From: Bacteroidales bacterium
Lineage (GTDB): Bacteria; Bacteroidota; Bacteroidia; Bacteroidales; UBA932
Direction of reading: 5' to 3'
Length of the DNA stretch: 41,119 nucleotides
NCBI GenBank assembly: GCA_017556765.1
Contig: JAFYME010000054.1
Location: 1 to 41,119 of the forward strand
Within the stretch, counting starts at the first letter, position 1. The number at the start of each line of letters is the position of its first letter. The notes below the pieces were generated by a model. That model was not told where the DNA came from. It saw nothing but the letters and a program-made list of their open reading frames with translations, and made no database searches. Shown here in pieces: positions 25,769-32,872 of this stretch. Both the position numbers and the translations under genes were made by a program.

Positions 25769-26973
25769 TCCTTGTTTGTCGTGACGGAGCATATGTATCC
25801 GTTATAGTCCAGCTGTTCCAGCTTGCCGTCTTTCCATATCTGCGGTTTCGCCCCGGTCTTCGAAGAAAGTCCGACATGAAGTATCCCGTCTGCCATTACG
25901 GCCGTTCGGCTGCTCATCGACGTGTAATTGAACGGGGTCGAAACGATGGTCCCGTTCAGATAGATCTGCCCGCAGATCGACGACGAAGGTGAATTCAGCA
26001 CACAAAACACGCTTCCGCCGGAACAATTTACAGAAGACATGGTCAGACCTGGATTGAAGGCATAGTATTCCATTGCATCACTCCACACAAACGCATTCAA
26101 TGGTCTGCCCTGCGCCACTGAGACGCCTTCTACGCACACTACTTTCGAATCGGCAAGTATCCTGCATCCGGCCATCGATGCCGACTCTGGCATATCCAAT
26201 TTGGTCATAGCTGTTCCGGCAAAAACAACAGGATCATCGACTCCTATGATATCTGCAACATAATATATCGTGCCGCCATCAGAAGTTATGCACCAGACCT
26301 TCTTAACATCTTCCCGCAGAGCTACCTGAACGACTTCACCGTTCCGTACATGATAATATCTTTCAATATCATCCGTTGCTGATGCCACAGGCTCGGAAAA
26401 GGCAAAACAGATATCATCGCCATCCCGATACAGCCTTCCAAAGCTCCTTCCTTCCGTGCGCTCCAGCAGAATCTCGCCGTTCTTCCTGTATGTAAAGCCC
26501 TCTCCTTCACGTCGATGTCCAAGAGTATAGACACCGCTGCTGTCCACCAACATCCCGAATATCTGTTCTCTTCCCGAGTATCTGAAAAGCTGCCTGCCGT
26601 CCTTCTTTATCACGGTCTCCGAATCCGTCGAATAATCCGTATACAGATGTCCGTCTATCATCCTGTGCATATCAGGATCTGACGAGGTTTCATACTCGTC
26701 TCCTACCGGCACCTTCATCATAGGAAGACCATTGGCAAGAACGACCAGAGAACACTTCACGCTCCCCTTCTCCCTGTCGGCCCTCCAGTCATAACCATCC
26801 GAATAACTCATCAAAGTCACATAACATATGGTCCTGTCCGGATCGTCCTTCCCTACATTCATCCCGGGGCCTGTCCAGGCTTCTCCGCCGGGCCTTCTGA
26901 CCGGTTCTCCGACCTCGGTCAAGCCGCATGAAACCGCTGCTATCATGACGACTGCAAATAAAAATCCCTTCAT
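25738..26973 (-). CDS. Unrecognised lipoprotein with propeller-like repeats
   Basis: 411 aa from the ATG at 26973. The short signal ends in the lipobox AAVSC (Cys16). The rest is strand-rich with recurring pairs of the type W/F-K/R-(D/N)G...(L/I) and YxxG, e.g. VIKKDGRQLFRYSG, TYRKNGEILLER, YHVRNGEVVQVAL, IYLNGTIVSTP, IWKDGKLEQL, which suggests a beta-propeller of five or more blades. No catalytic motif seen and I do not recognise the family. A frame from a TTG (27018) adds non-signal residues. It is convergent with tsaE (31-nt overlap) and divergent from higBA across a 313-nt AT-rich gap. Confidence 0.75.
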   Translation of the reverse strand: MKGFLFAVVMIAAVSCGLTEVGEPVRRPGGEAWTGPGMNVGKDDPDRTICYVTLMSYSDGYDWRADREKGSVKCSLVVLANGLPMMKVPVGDEYETSSDPDMHRMIDGHLYTDYSTDSETVIKKDGRQLFRYSGREQIFGMLVDSSGVYTLGHRREGEGFTYRKNGEILLERTEGRSFGRLYRDGDDICFAFSEPVASATDDIERYYHVRNGEVVQVALREDVKKVWCITSDGGTIYYVADIIGVDDPVVFAGTAMTKLDMPESASMAGCRILADSKVVCVEGVSVAQGRPLNAFVWSDAMEYYAFNPGLTMSSVNCSGGSVFCVLNSPSSSICGQIYLNGTIVSTPFNYTSMSSRTAVMADGILHVGLSSKTGAKPQIWKDGKLEQLDYNGYICSVTTNKDQASQETVLD

Positions 26974-27057
26974 TTCTTTTTTCTCCAAAGAAAGGGAAAA
27001 CCTGCCGGAGAGCCTCAATCATTCGTCCCGTATAATGGATTTTAGTCACATTTTTCT

Positions 27058-27130
27058 TTTTCTGAAAAGTCTTCAACTTTTTTTGAAGATTGGAGCTGTT
27101 CTTCAAAAAAGTTAAAAACCTTTCAGAAAA
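27058..27130. repeat. Nested inverted repeat (about 73 nt)
   Basis: Outer arms TTTTCTGAAA (27058-27067) and TTTCAGAAAA (27121-27130); inner arms AACTTTTTTTGAAGA (27075-27089) and TCTTCAAAAAAGTT (27100-27113) with one bulged T and a 10-nt loop. It can fold as an extended hairpin in RNA from either strand, or as a cruciform. Confidence 0.6.
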
Positions 27131-27238
27131 GTTCAAAGATTTACAGAAAAATAAATTTAACACTGCATTTCACCACATAAATTACGCAGCTGAAGCCTAT
27201 TAAACTATTTTTACAGCACAATTTAACGCAATACAATA

Positions 27239-27277
27239 TTTACATATTTGTAAATTTCTTTTTAATAACTAAATTTG
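27239..27277 (+). promoter_or_regulatory. higBA promoter with operator palindrome
   Basis: TTTG at 27247-27250, 19-nt spacer and TAAATTTG at 27270-27277 make a consensus promoter; the ATG follows 9 nt later. The -33 box lies inside a perfect palindrome, TTTACA-TATT-TGTAAA (27239-27254), where binding of the antitoxin HigA would block polymerase. Autorepression is the norm for such pairs; the specific site is inferred. Confidence 0.7.
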
Positions 27278-27286
27278 CAGTGAAGC

Positions 27287-27604
27287 ATGAAAGTCATTTA
27301 TGGCAAAACTTATCTCAAAGAACTACATTTGCACAGGAGAGCCAACGACAAGAAGCACAGATTTCAACCGGATGTAATCAAAAGATACATCAAGACTGTG
27401 GAAATTATGATCAGTGTAAAAAACGTACTGGAACTAAGCAGGATCAATTCTTTAAGATATGAGAAACTATCCGGAAATAAGAAAGGATTATCTTCAGTCA
27501 GAGTCAATGACAAGTATCGAATAGAATTTGAGGAACATGCAGAAAATCAGGAAAGCATTGCGACCATATGCAATCTTATAGAATTGTCAAATCATTATAA
27601 TTAA
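27287..27604 (+). CDS. higB: HigB/RelE-superfamily toxin
   Basis: 105 aa. The C-terminal half has the family pattern RINSLRYEKLSGNKKGLSSV followed by RVNDKYRIEFE, and a final strand ATICNLIELSNHY. HigB toxins are ribosome-dependent mRNA endonucleases. Toxin-first order, 6-nt gap to an HTH antitoxin gene and the compact promoter are all typical of higBA. The gene is more A/T-rich than its neighbours, consistent with acquisition by transfer. The N-terminal part is lysine/histidine-rich and slightly longer than the ~92-aa minimal HigB. Confidence 0.88.
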   Translation: MKVIYGKTYLKELHLHRRANDKKHRFQPDVIKRYIKTVEIMISVKNVLELSRINSLRYEKLSGNKKGLSSVRVNDKYRIEFEEHAENQESIATICNLIELSNHYN

Positions 27605-27610
27605 GTCAAT

Positions 27611-27955
27611 ATGATTGAAATAGAAGGTGTCGATCCTATGATGATCGCAAACAACCTGAAGCCAAACTACGTAACCCATCCCGGGGAAGTGATCAAGGAC
27701 GAACTGGAGTATCTCAAGATCCCGCAGAAGAGGTTCGCAGAGCAGATAGGCCTGTCTGCATCACTAGTGAATCAGGTGCTGAAGGGAAAGCGTCCTGTAA
27801 ATACAGAATTCGCTCTTCTGACCGAAGCTGCGATAGACATACCTGCAGACCTGTTGCTCAGGATGCAGGCAAGATACGACAGATGGAAGACAGAGCAGAA
27901 GCCCGGCTTCATGGAAAAACTGAAGAATGTAAAGAAATTCGCCGCCGTGCTGTAG
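27611..27955 (+). CDS. higA: HigA-type antitoxin, XRE-family HTH
   Basis: 114 aa. THPGEVIKDELEYLKI (22-37) is the HigA/VapI opening; the helix-turn-helix spans about 38-60 (QKRFAEQIGLSASLVNQVLKG). It neutralises HigB and represses the operon through the palindrome upstream. The C-terminal helix (to KKFAAVL) is probably dimerisation or toxin contact. The stop codon is the loop of a hairpin that probably terminates the operon. Confidence 0.92.
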   Translation: MIEIEGVDPMMIANNLKPNYVTHPGEVIKDELEYLKIPQKRFAEQIGLSASLVNQVLKGKRPVNTEFALLTEAAIDIPADLLLRMQARYDRWKTEQKPGFMEKLKNVKKFAAVL

Positions 27956-27968
27956 CAGCGCGACGGCG
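27943..27968. terminator. Hairpin at the higA/ispE convergent end
   Basis: CGCCGT+GCTG (27943-27952) pairs with CAGC+ACGGCG (27956-27959, 27963-27968), with a bulge of three and a TAG loop that is the higA stop codon. It lies between convergent higA and ispE and could serve both. T-tracts are poor on either side. Confidence 0.5.
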
Positions 27969-27974
27969 TCATAT

Positions 27975-28886
27975 CTATTTCCTGTAAAGGGCAAAAAGAG
28001 CTGATCCGGAGCCGGACATCGAGGCATATGCTGCACCGCTGTCATAAAGCGAGCGCTTGATTGCGGCAAGCTCAGGATGGTTTACAAAAACCGTTTCCTC
28101 GAAATCATTGGTCAGAAGGCCGTCCCATTCTTCGACAGGTCTTGCAAGAGCCTCACGAAGAGGAATCTCCGGGAGATGCGGCCTGATGCCACTGTAGGCT
28201 TCTTTTGTCGAGACCGCGATTCCTGCCGGCGTAATTACCTGAAGATCATATGCTTCAAGATCTATCGGATATTCTGCAAGGATCTCTCCCCTGCCCTCTC
28301 CGATCATAGGACGGTTATACACAAAGAATGCGCAGTCGCTGCCAAGACGGGCCGCATAACAGGCAAGCTGTTCCTCCGAAAGCCCAAGCGTGCAGAGTTC
28401 ATTGAGCATCTTGAGCGCGAATGCGGCATCTGCAGATCCTCCTCCCAGACCAGCTCCCACAGGAGATGTCTTTTCAAGAAAAATCTTCACAGGAGGCAGC
28501 TTGAAATCCTCCGCCAGCATAAAGTAAGCCTTAGCGGTCAGGTCTTTCAGCGGATCCCAGTCCACACCTTCGGCACGGGCGATGGTTATCATCAGCTTAC
28601 CATCTTCGGATATGCCCTGAACCAGCTTCGGCGCAGTCGAATCCTCAGTCTCGACCCCGAAAACGCCCTCCGGTTTCACACTTCCCTGAGAAGCAGGAAT
28701 CTGAGATCCATACTTAGCGAAAAGAGCCGCAGAAGAACGGCTGTAATCATCCCCGACCACGATTTCAAGGGTGTCGGAGATACCGTAATATGGAACGAAA
28801 AGGGTCTCGAGATCATGAAAACCGTCCTCACGCTTGCGCAGGATATTCAGACCGAGATTTATCTTGACATTAGGATTGGTGATCAT
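27975..28886 (-). CDS. ispE: 4-diphosphocytidyl-2-C-methyl-D-erythritol kinase
   Basis: 303 aa. GHMP kinase of the MEP isoprenoid pathway, phosphorylating the 2-OH of CDP-methylerythritol. N-terminal NVKINLGLNILRKREDGFHDL, ATP-binding SPVGAGLGGGSADAAF (141-156) and the C-terminal MSGSGSALFAL are all diagnostic. It is about 25 residues longer than the common length; the excess seems to be in residues ~48-95, a loop between early strands. It is the last gene after sufD on the same strand, 35 nt away, with a GTCAT repeat in the gap; no promoter is visible, so it may share the suf transcript. Confidence 0.95.
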   Translation of the reverse strand: MITNPNVKINLGLNILRKREDGFHDLETLFVPYYGISDTLEIVVGDDYSRSSAALFAKYGSQIPASQGSVKPEGVFGVETEDSTAPKLVQGISEDGKLMITIARAEGVDWDPLKDLTAKAYFMLAEDFKLPPVKIFLEKTSPVGAGLGGGSADAAFALKMLNELCTLGLSEEQLACYAARLGSDCAFFVYNRPMIGEGRGEILAEYPIDLEAYDLQVITPAGIAVSTKEAYSGIRPHLPEIPLREALARPVEEWDGLLTNDFEETVFVNHPELAAIKRSLYDSGAAYASMSGSGSALFALYRK

Positions 28887-28892
28887 AGCAAA

Positions 28893-28919
28893 AGCTCCCT
28901 GGCACCTGCTCAGGATGAC
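28893..28919 (-). repeat. GTCAT-family repeat unit (diverged)
   Basis: Between sufD and ispE. On the minus strand it begins GTCATCCTGAGCAGG and ends CAGGGAGCT. The first ten bases match other copies; the middle is diverged. Confidence 0.6.
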
Positions 28920-28921
28920 AA

Positions 28922-29704
28922 TTATTGATTTTTGACAATGTTACGGATAGCATCCTCGAGATGAGCCGCAACGATTTCACGCTCTTCCTCAGGAATATGT
29001 TCAAGCACAGGGGCGATGAAGGAAATCATCTGCAGCACCTTCGCATCCTCAAGGGTGATTCCGCGCGAACGCATATAGAACTGCTCCTCTTCGTTAAGAC
29101 GGCCGATGGTAGCTCCATGGGAGCACTTCACATCGTCGGCATATATCTCAAGCTGAGGCTTGGTGTCGACCTTCGCATCGTCTGAAAGCAGGATATTGTG
29201 GTTCTCCTGATATGCTTCAGTCCTCTGGGCATCCTGAGCGACAATGATCTTTCCATAGAAATCCACCTTCGACTTTCCGCCGGCGATGCCTTTGAAAAGC
29301 TGACGCGAATTGCAATGAGGCAAGTCATGATGCATGTCCACAGCAATCTTCACTTTCTCCTCACCTCCGCAGACATAGGCTCCATATATATTCGCCTGCG
29401 CGCCCTCTCCCGCCAGAGTCACATCCAGCCTGATGTCACAGCTAACTCCCGGATACACCAGAAGCACCATGTCCAAACATGCGTCTCTTTCCACTACGAT
29501 ATGCTGTGGAAGAGTCATGGAACTTGATTGTGCAGATGACATCGCACCTACGGGGTCCCCGGAAATCTGCTGATTTTTGGGGTTTTGATCGCGTAGGGGG
29601 TGAGTGAGTGCCGAAGGCACGGGTCGGGGGTCATCGGAACAACAAGTTCCATGACCATCGAGAATATATAATCTATATTCTTTATTCCTAATAATCTCTT
29701 CCAT
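28922..29704 (-). CDS. sufD: SufD-like Fe-S cluster scaffold subunit, short form
   Basis: 260 aa, against roughly 420-450 for most SufD. The beta-helix core and C-terminal part are intact: DMHHDLPHCNSRQLFKGI, the ENHNILLSDDAKVDTKPQLE strand region, YADDVKCSHGATIGRLNEEE and YMRSRGI are the SufBD signature. The N-terminal helical domain is missing; the ATG follows the sufC stop by 3 nt, so this is how the gene starts, not a visible break. Residues ~17-63 (Pro/Ser/Asp-rich, starting GHGTCCSDD) do not look like SufD and correspond to an inverted-repeat-bounded DNA segment. SufD pairs with SufB and SufC in the SufBC2D scaffold complex. It is probably functional because the rest is conserved, but this is inference. 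Confidence 0.88.
   Translation of the reverse strand: MEEIIRNKEYRLYILDGHGTCCSDDPRPVPSALTHPLRDQNPKNQQISGDPVGAMSSAQSSSMTLPQHIVVERDACLDMVLLVYPGVSCDIRLDVTLAGEGAQANIYGAYVCGGEEKVKIAVDMHHDLPHCNSRQLFKGIAGGKSKVDFYGKIIVAQDAQRTEAYQENHNILLSDDAKVDTKPQLEIYADDVKCSHGATIGRLNEEEQFYMRSRGITLEDAKVLQMISFIAPVLEHIPEEEREIVAAHLEDAIRNIVKNQ
29514..29655. repeat. Palindromic element inserted in-frame in sufD
   Basis: Outer perfect 13-bp inverted repeats (GTCATGGAACTTG at 29514-29526; CAAGTTCCATGAC at 29643-29655), inner GATGAC/GTCATC (29535-29540; 29630-29635), and a GTGCC-TTC-GGCAC-like small hairpin within. The reading frame of sufD stays open through it and gains about 45 codons. Its ends and CCCCGACCCG core recall the GTCAT repeat family at 1905-1930. 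Confidence 0.6.
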
Positions 29705-29707
29705 ACA

Positions 29708-30457
29708 CTACAGATTATCGTAACCCTTCTCCTCGATCTCAGCCACAAGCTCCTTGCCGGCCGTCTTCACGATCTTTCCGTCCTTGAGCACATGCACCAC
29801 GTCAGGAACGATGTAGTCCAGAAGTCTCTGATAGTGGGTGATGACGATCGCCGCCTTCTCAGGAGTATGGAGGGCATTCACACCGTTCGCAACGATGCGG
29901 AGAGCGTCCACATCAAGTCCGCTGTCGGTCTCGTCTAGAATCGCGAGAGTCGGGTCAAGCATGGCCATCTGGAAGATCTCGTTACGCTTCTTCTCACCGC
30001 CCGAGAATCCCACATTGACCTCACGCTTCGCAAACTCCGGCTTCATCTGCACGAATGCCATCTTCTCACGCAGAAGCTTCAGGAAATCTCCGGCCTTGAG
30101 AGGCTCGAGTCCTTTGCCGACACGATGAGCATTGACCGCTGTCTTCATGAAGTTGGTGATAGTAACTCCCGGAATCTCAACTGGATACTGGAACGAAAGG
30201 AAGATTCCCGCCCATGCACGCTCCTCCGGAGACATTGCAAGAAGATCCTGTCCGAGGAATTCGATGGTTCCTGCAGTGACAGTGAACTGAGGCTTTCCAG
30301 CCAGCACTGCCGAGAGGGTACTCTTACCTGCACCGTTCGGGCCCATGACCGCATGGATCTCGCCCTTACGGATCGTCAGATCCACTCCTTTCAGGATTTC
30401 CTTATCCTCAACCGAAGCCCTGAGGCCCTCTATTTTCAATAATATATCGTTTGCCAT
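29708..30457 (-). CDS. sufC: SufC ATPase of the Suf Fe-S assembly complex
   Basis: 249 aa, full length. Walker A GPNGAGKS (39-46), Q-loop [12 protein letters not shown], signature [13 protein letters not shown], Walker [16 protein letters not shown] and switch His in [12 protein letters not shown]. SufC is a soluble ABC ATPase that drives conformational change in SufBD during cluster assembly. It is 3 nt before sufD; a 119-nt gap separates it from pnuC upstream. Confidence 0.97.
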   Translation of the reverse strand: MANDILLKIEGLRASVEDKEILKGVDLTIRKGEIHAVMGPNGAGKSTLSAVLAGKPQFTVTAGTIEFLGQDLLAMSPEERAWAGIFLSFQYPVEIPGVTITNFMKTAVNAHRVGKGLEPLKAGDFLKLLREKMAFVQMKPEFAKREVNVGFSGGEKKRNEIFQMAMLDPTLAILDETDSGLDVDALRIVANGVNALHTPEKAAIVITHYQRLLDYIVPDVVHVLKDGKIVKTAGKELVAEIEEKGYDNL

Positions 30458-30521
30458 ATAGCTATTTTTTAATCATTTTACCTGGCGCTTAATTGCCAGT
30501 ATTTCAATCCTTTACACATAT

Positions 30522-30547
30522 CGCGTGCTCCCCTTTTGCAGCACGCG
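30522..30547. other. Hairpin with CCCCTTTTGC loop between pnuC and sufC
   Basis: Perfect 8-bp stem CGCGTGCT (30522-30529)/AGCACGCG (30540-30547) with loop CCCCTTTTGC. The plus strand continues GTTTCTTT; on the minus (transcribed) strand there is no T-tract. Same loop as the hairpin at 2474-2500 but opposite orientation to transcription. A smaller CTGGC/GCCAG hairpin lies at about 30482-30499. Confidence 0.45.
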
Positions 30548-30576
30548 GTTTCTTTAAACCCTTGTAAGACAACAGG

Positions 30577-31236
30577 TTATGCGCCAGCCTCTTTTCTGTA
30601 CAATTTATACCATGTGAACAGCGACCATATGCCGTTGACAAGATACAGGCAGCTGACAATCGGCATGAATACCAGTCCTGCCTTCAGGTATAGCGTCAGG
30701 TTCGCGATGTTCACGAACAGCCAAGCTATCCAGCAGTCCCATTTCTTGAGCGCAGAAAGCGTCTGGGCAGTCAGGATCAGCACAGTCACGCAGCAGTCCA
30801 GATACGGAAGCGGATTGGCAGGAAAATATCCCACGAACCACTTCGTTCCCATCATGCTCATAAGCCAGCCCCACACGAGAGCCAGGACAAGCACCAGCGC
30901 CACTATACCGCCTCTTTGCGGCCATGACAACATCGACACCTTCAGATCTCCGCTGCCGGAAGCGCTCTCCTCCCCTTTGCGAGGATGGCTCCAGCGGTAC
31001 TGGCCCATTATGTTTATACCAAGCGAGACAGGCTGAAGGATAAGGTTTGCATACAGGTTCTTCTGCCAGAACATGAAGAACAACAGTGCAGTATACATAT
31101 ACCCTACATAAAAGTTGCTCTTGCTGTTTCTTCCAGCCAGAAAGACCGTAGTAAGACCGAATACAGCCGACAGAAGATCTATCAGCAGCACCGGCTTTCC
31201 ACCCATCTCAAAAAGTATGATATTCCAAAACTCCAT
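30577..31236 (-). CDS. pnuC: PnuC-family nicotinamide riboside (or related vitamin) transporter
   Basis: 219 aa from the ATG at 31236. Seven or so hydrophobic segments; the family motif WQKNLYANLILQPVSLGINI followed by GQYRW is at about 58-82, and the second-half motif WDCWIAWLFVNI at about 166-177. PnuC is a facilitator whose substrate is trapped by intracellular phosphorylation. Bacteroidota also have PnuT homologues for thiamine, and the family cannot be split safely by eye; no thiamine or NAD gene is adjacent. It is placed between sufB and sufC, which are normally contiguous. A loop at residues ~84-100 is rich in Ser/Gly/Glu. Confidence 0.88.
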   Translation of the reverse strand: MEFWNIILFEMGGKPVLLIDLLSAVFGLTTVFLAGRNSKSNFYVGYMYTALLFFMFWQKNLYANLILQPVSLGINIMGQYRWSHPRKGEESASGSGDLKVSMLSWPQRGGIVALVLVLALVWGWLMSMMGTKWFVGYFPANPLPYLDCCVTVLILTAQTLSALKKWDCWIAWLFVNIANLTLYLKAGLVFMPIVSCLYLVNGIWSLFTWYKLYRKEAGA

Positions 31237-31307
31237 CAAATTTCATTTTAATATCTCACCCCTAACCAGGTTCTGATAAGTTCATATACCTCACAGACCG
31301 CCTTACA

Positions 31308-32747
31308 TCAACCTACAGATCCCTCCAGCGACACCTGCAGCAGCTTCTGAGCCTCAACAGCAAACTCCATCGGAAGCTTCGAAAGCACCTCACGGGCATA
31401 TCCGTTGACGATGAGTCCTACGGCCTCCTCCGGGCCTATACCCCTCTGGTTGCAGTAGAAGAGCTGATCTTCGCTGATCTTGGAAGTCGTAGCCTCATGC
31501 TCGACCACAGCCGTCTTGTTGGCATTCTCTATGTACGGGAATGTATGCGCCCCGCACTTATCGCCTATCAGAAGGCTGTCGCACTGCGAGAAATTGCGGG
31601 CATTATCCGCACCCGGCAGCATCTTGACCAGACCACGGTAGCTGTTCTGGCTGCGGCCTGCCGAAATACCCTTGCTGACGATGCGGCTGCGGGTATTGCG
31701 GCCGATATGTATCATCTTCGTACCGGTATCAGCCTGCTGGAAGTTATTGGTAACTGCCACAGAATAGAACTCCGACGAAGAATTGTCTCCCTTGAGGATA
31801 GTGGAAGGATATTTCCATGTGATCGCAGAACCGGTCTCAACCTGTGTCCATGAAAGATGGCTTCCTGCACCCTTGCAGATACCTCTCTTGGTCACGAAGT
31901 TATAGATACCTCCGCGTCCCTCCTTGTCTCCCGGGTACCAGTTCTGGACTGTCGAATATTTAACCTCAGCATCCTTCTCCACGATGATCTCGACCACCGC
32001 CGCATGGAGCTGGTTTTCATCACGCATCGGCGCGGTACATCCCTCCATGTAGCTTACATATGAACCCTCGTCAGCCACGATCAATGTTCTTTCGAACTGG
32101 CCTGTACCGGCCGCATTGATTCGGAAATAGCTTGAAAGCTCCATAGGGCAGCGTACGCCCTTCGGTATGTACACGAATGAACCGTCGCTGAAAACGGCGG
32201 AATTCAGGGCCGCATAGAAGTTGTCGCCCACCGGAACGACCGACGCAAGGTACTTGCGCACAAGATCCGGATGTTCCTTCACAGCCTCAGAGAACGAGCA
32301 GAAGATGATGCCCTTCTCAGCGAGAGCCGCACGGAAGGTGGTTGTCACCGACACTGAATCAAATACAGCATCGACTGCAACTCCGGCAAGTGCCGCACGC
32401 TCATGAAGAGGAATTCCGAGCTTGTCGAATGTCTTCTCAAGCTCCGGATCGATCTCCTTCGGACGATCCTCGTCCTTCTTCGGAGCCGCATAGTATATGA
32501 TGTCCTGAAAATCTATCTCAGGAATATCCAAATGGGCCCATGTCGGAAGCGTCATCTTCTGCCAGCGGCGGAATGCCTCGAGGCGGAACTCCAGCATCCA
32601 CTCCGGCTCATCCTTCTTGGACGAAATCAGACGGATTATGTCCTCATTCAGACCTTTGGGTATGAACTCCTGCTCGACATTGGTGACGAAGCCGTGCTCA
32701 TACTCTTTCTCTGTTATATTGTCTAATATTTCTTTGTCCTTGCTCAT
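31308..32747 (-). CDS. sufB: SufB Fe-S cluster scaffold subunit
   Basis: 479 aa, full length. The family landmarks are clear: [40 protein letters not shown], the segment [19 protein letters not shown] with the conserved cysteine(s), and [17 protein letters not shown] with the conserved His and Glu. SufB receives sulfur and builds the cluster with SufC and SufD. It is the first gene of the operon, with a candidate promoter and an 82-nt leader containing a GTCAT repeat. Downstream comes pnuC after 71 nt. Confidence 0.97.
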   Translation of the reverse strand: MSKDKEILDNITEKEYEHGFVTNVEQEFIPKGLNEDIIRLISSKKDEPEWMLEFRLEAFRRWQKMTLPTWAHLDIPEIDFQDIIYYAAPKKDEDRPKEIDPELEKTFDKLGIPLHERAALAGVAVDAVFDSVSVTTTFRAALAEKGIIFCSFSEAVKEHPDLVRKYLASVVPVGDNFYAALNSAVFSDGSFVYIPKGVRCPMELSSYFRINAAGTGQFERTLIVADEGSYVSYMEGCTAPMRDENQLHAAVVEIIVEKDAEVKYSTVQNWYPGDKEGRGGIYNFVTKRGICKGAGSHLSWTQVETGSAITWKYPSTILKGDNSSSEFYSVAVTNNFQQADTGTKMIHIGRNTRSRIVSKGISAGRSQNSYRGLVKMLPGADNARNFSQCDSLLIGDKCGAHTFPYIENANKTAVVEHEATTSKISEDQLFYCNQRGIGPEEAVGLIVNGYAREVLSKLPMEFAVEAQKLLQVSLEGSVG

Positions 32748-32756
32748 ATCATAAAA

Positions 32757-32781
32757 ATCCCTCGACTACGCTCGGGATGAC
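32757..32781 (-). repeat. GTCAT-family repeat unit in the sufB leader
   Basis: On the minus strand it starts GTCATCCCGAGCGTAG and ends GAGGGAT, followed directly by TTTTT and then, 7 nt later, the sufB start. With its ATCCC/GGGAT stem and T-run it is terminator-like, in the leader of an essential operon. Confidence 0.7.
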
Positions 32782-32785
32782 AATT

Positions 32786-32850
32786 TAAAAACTGCTATCC
32801 TGCAATGTACAGGCCGTAATGGCCCGAATATGCAAAGATAGCAGTTTTTA
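32786..32850 (-). terminator. Large inverted repeat after the MORN/TonB gene; overlaps suf promoter
   Basis: Perfect 14-bp arms TAAAAACTGCTATC (32786-32799) and GATAGCAGTTTTTA (32837-32850), 37-nt spacer with an inner GGCC-GTAAT-GGCC hairpin. For RNA coming from the MORN/TonB gene (stop at 32873) this is a stem followed by TTTTTAAATT, a plausible intrinsic terminator. The -7 box of the suf operon lies in the upstream arm. Confidence 0.6.
32833..32840 (-). promoter_or_regulatory. Candidate suf operon promoter (-7 box TATCTTTG)
   Basis: Minus-strand TATCTTTG matches TAnnTTTG, 86 nt upstream of sufB; the predicted start is near 32829. No good -33 box, so the promoter may be activated. Confidence 0.5.
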
Positions 32851-32872
32851 TGATTATTCAGTCCTTATTCGA

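Larger units (their letters stand above)
26974..27286. other. AT-rich intergenic region between lipoprotein and higBA
   Basis: 313 nt without a gene. It contains a large nested inverted repeat (27058-27130), the higBA operator/promoter (27239-27277) and an isolated TATAAT at 27031-27036 with no partner element. It is markedly more A/T-rich than the flanking lipoprotein gene. I see no RNA gene in it. Confidence 0.6.

Noticed and set aside
27031-27036. Perfect TATAAT as a classical sigma-70 -10 box
   Set aside because: No -35 partner and no gene at a suitable distance; the Bacteroidota housekeeping promoter is of a different type.
28077-28928. 283-residue open frame antisense to ispE
   Set aside because: Basic, featureless translation; ispE on the other strand is full of family motifs.
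28922-29704. Frameshifted or broken sufD
   Set aside because: Frame is continuous, the start sits 3 nt after sufC and the conserved C-terminal core is intact, so a pseudogene call is not supported.
31237-31307. Possible TPP riboswitch upstream of pnuC (GAAC, CTGGTTAGGGGTGAGA-like pieces on the minus strand)
   Set aside because: Only 71 nt are available, the conserved CUGAGA and 3' core are not both present in the right order, and no thiamine gene is nearby.
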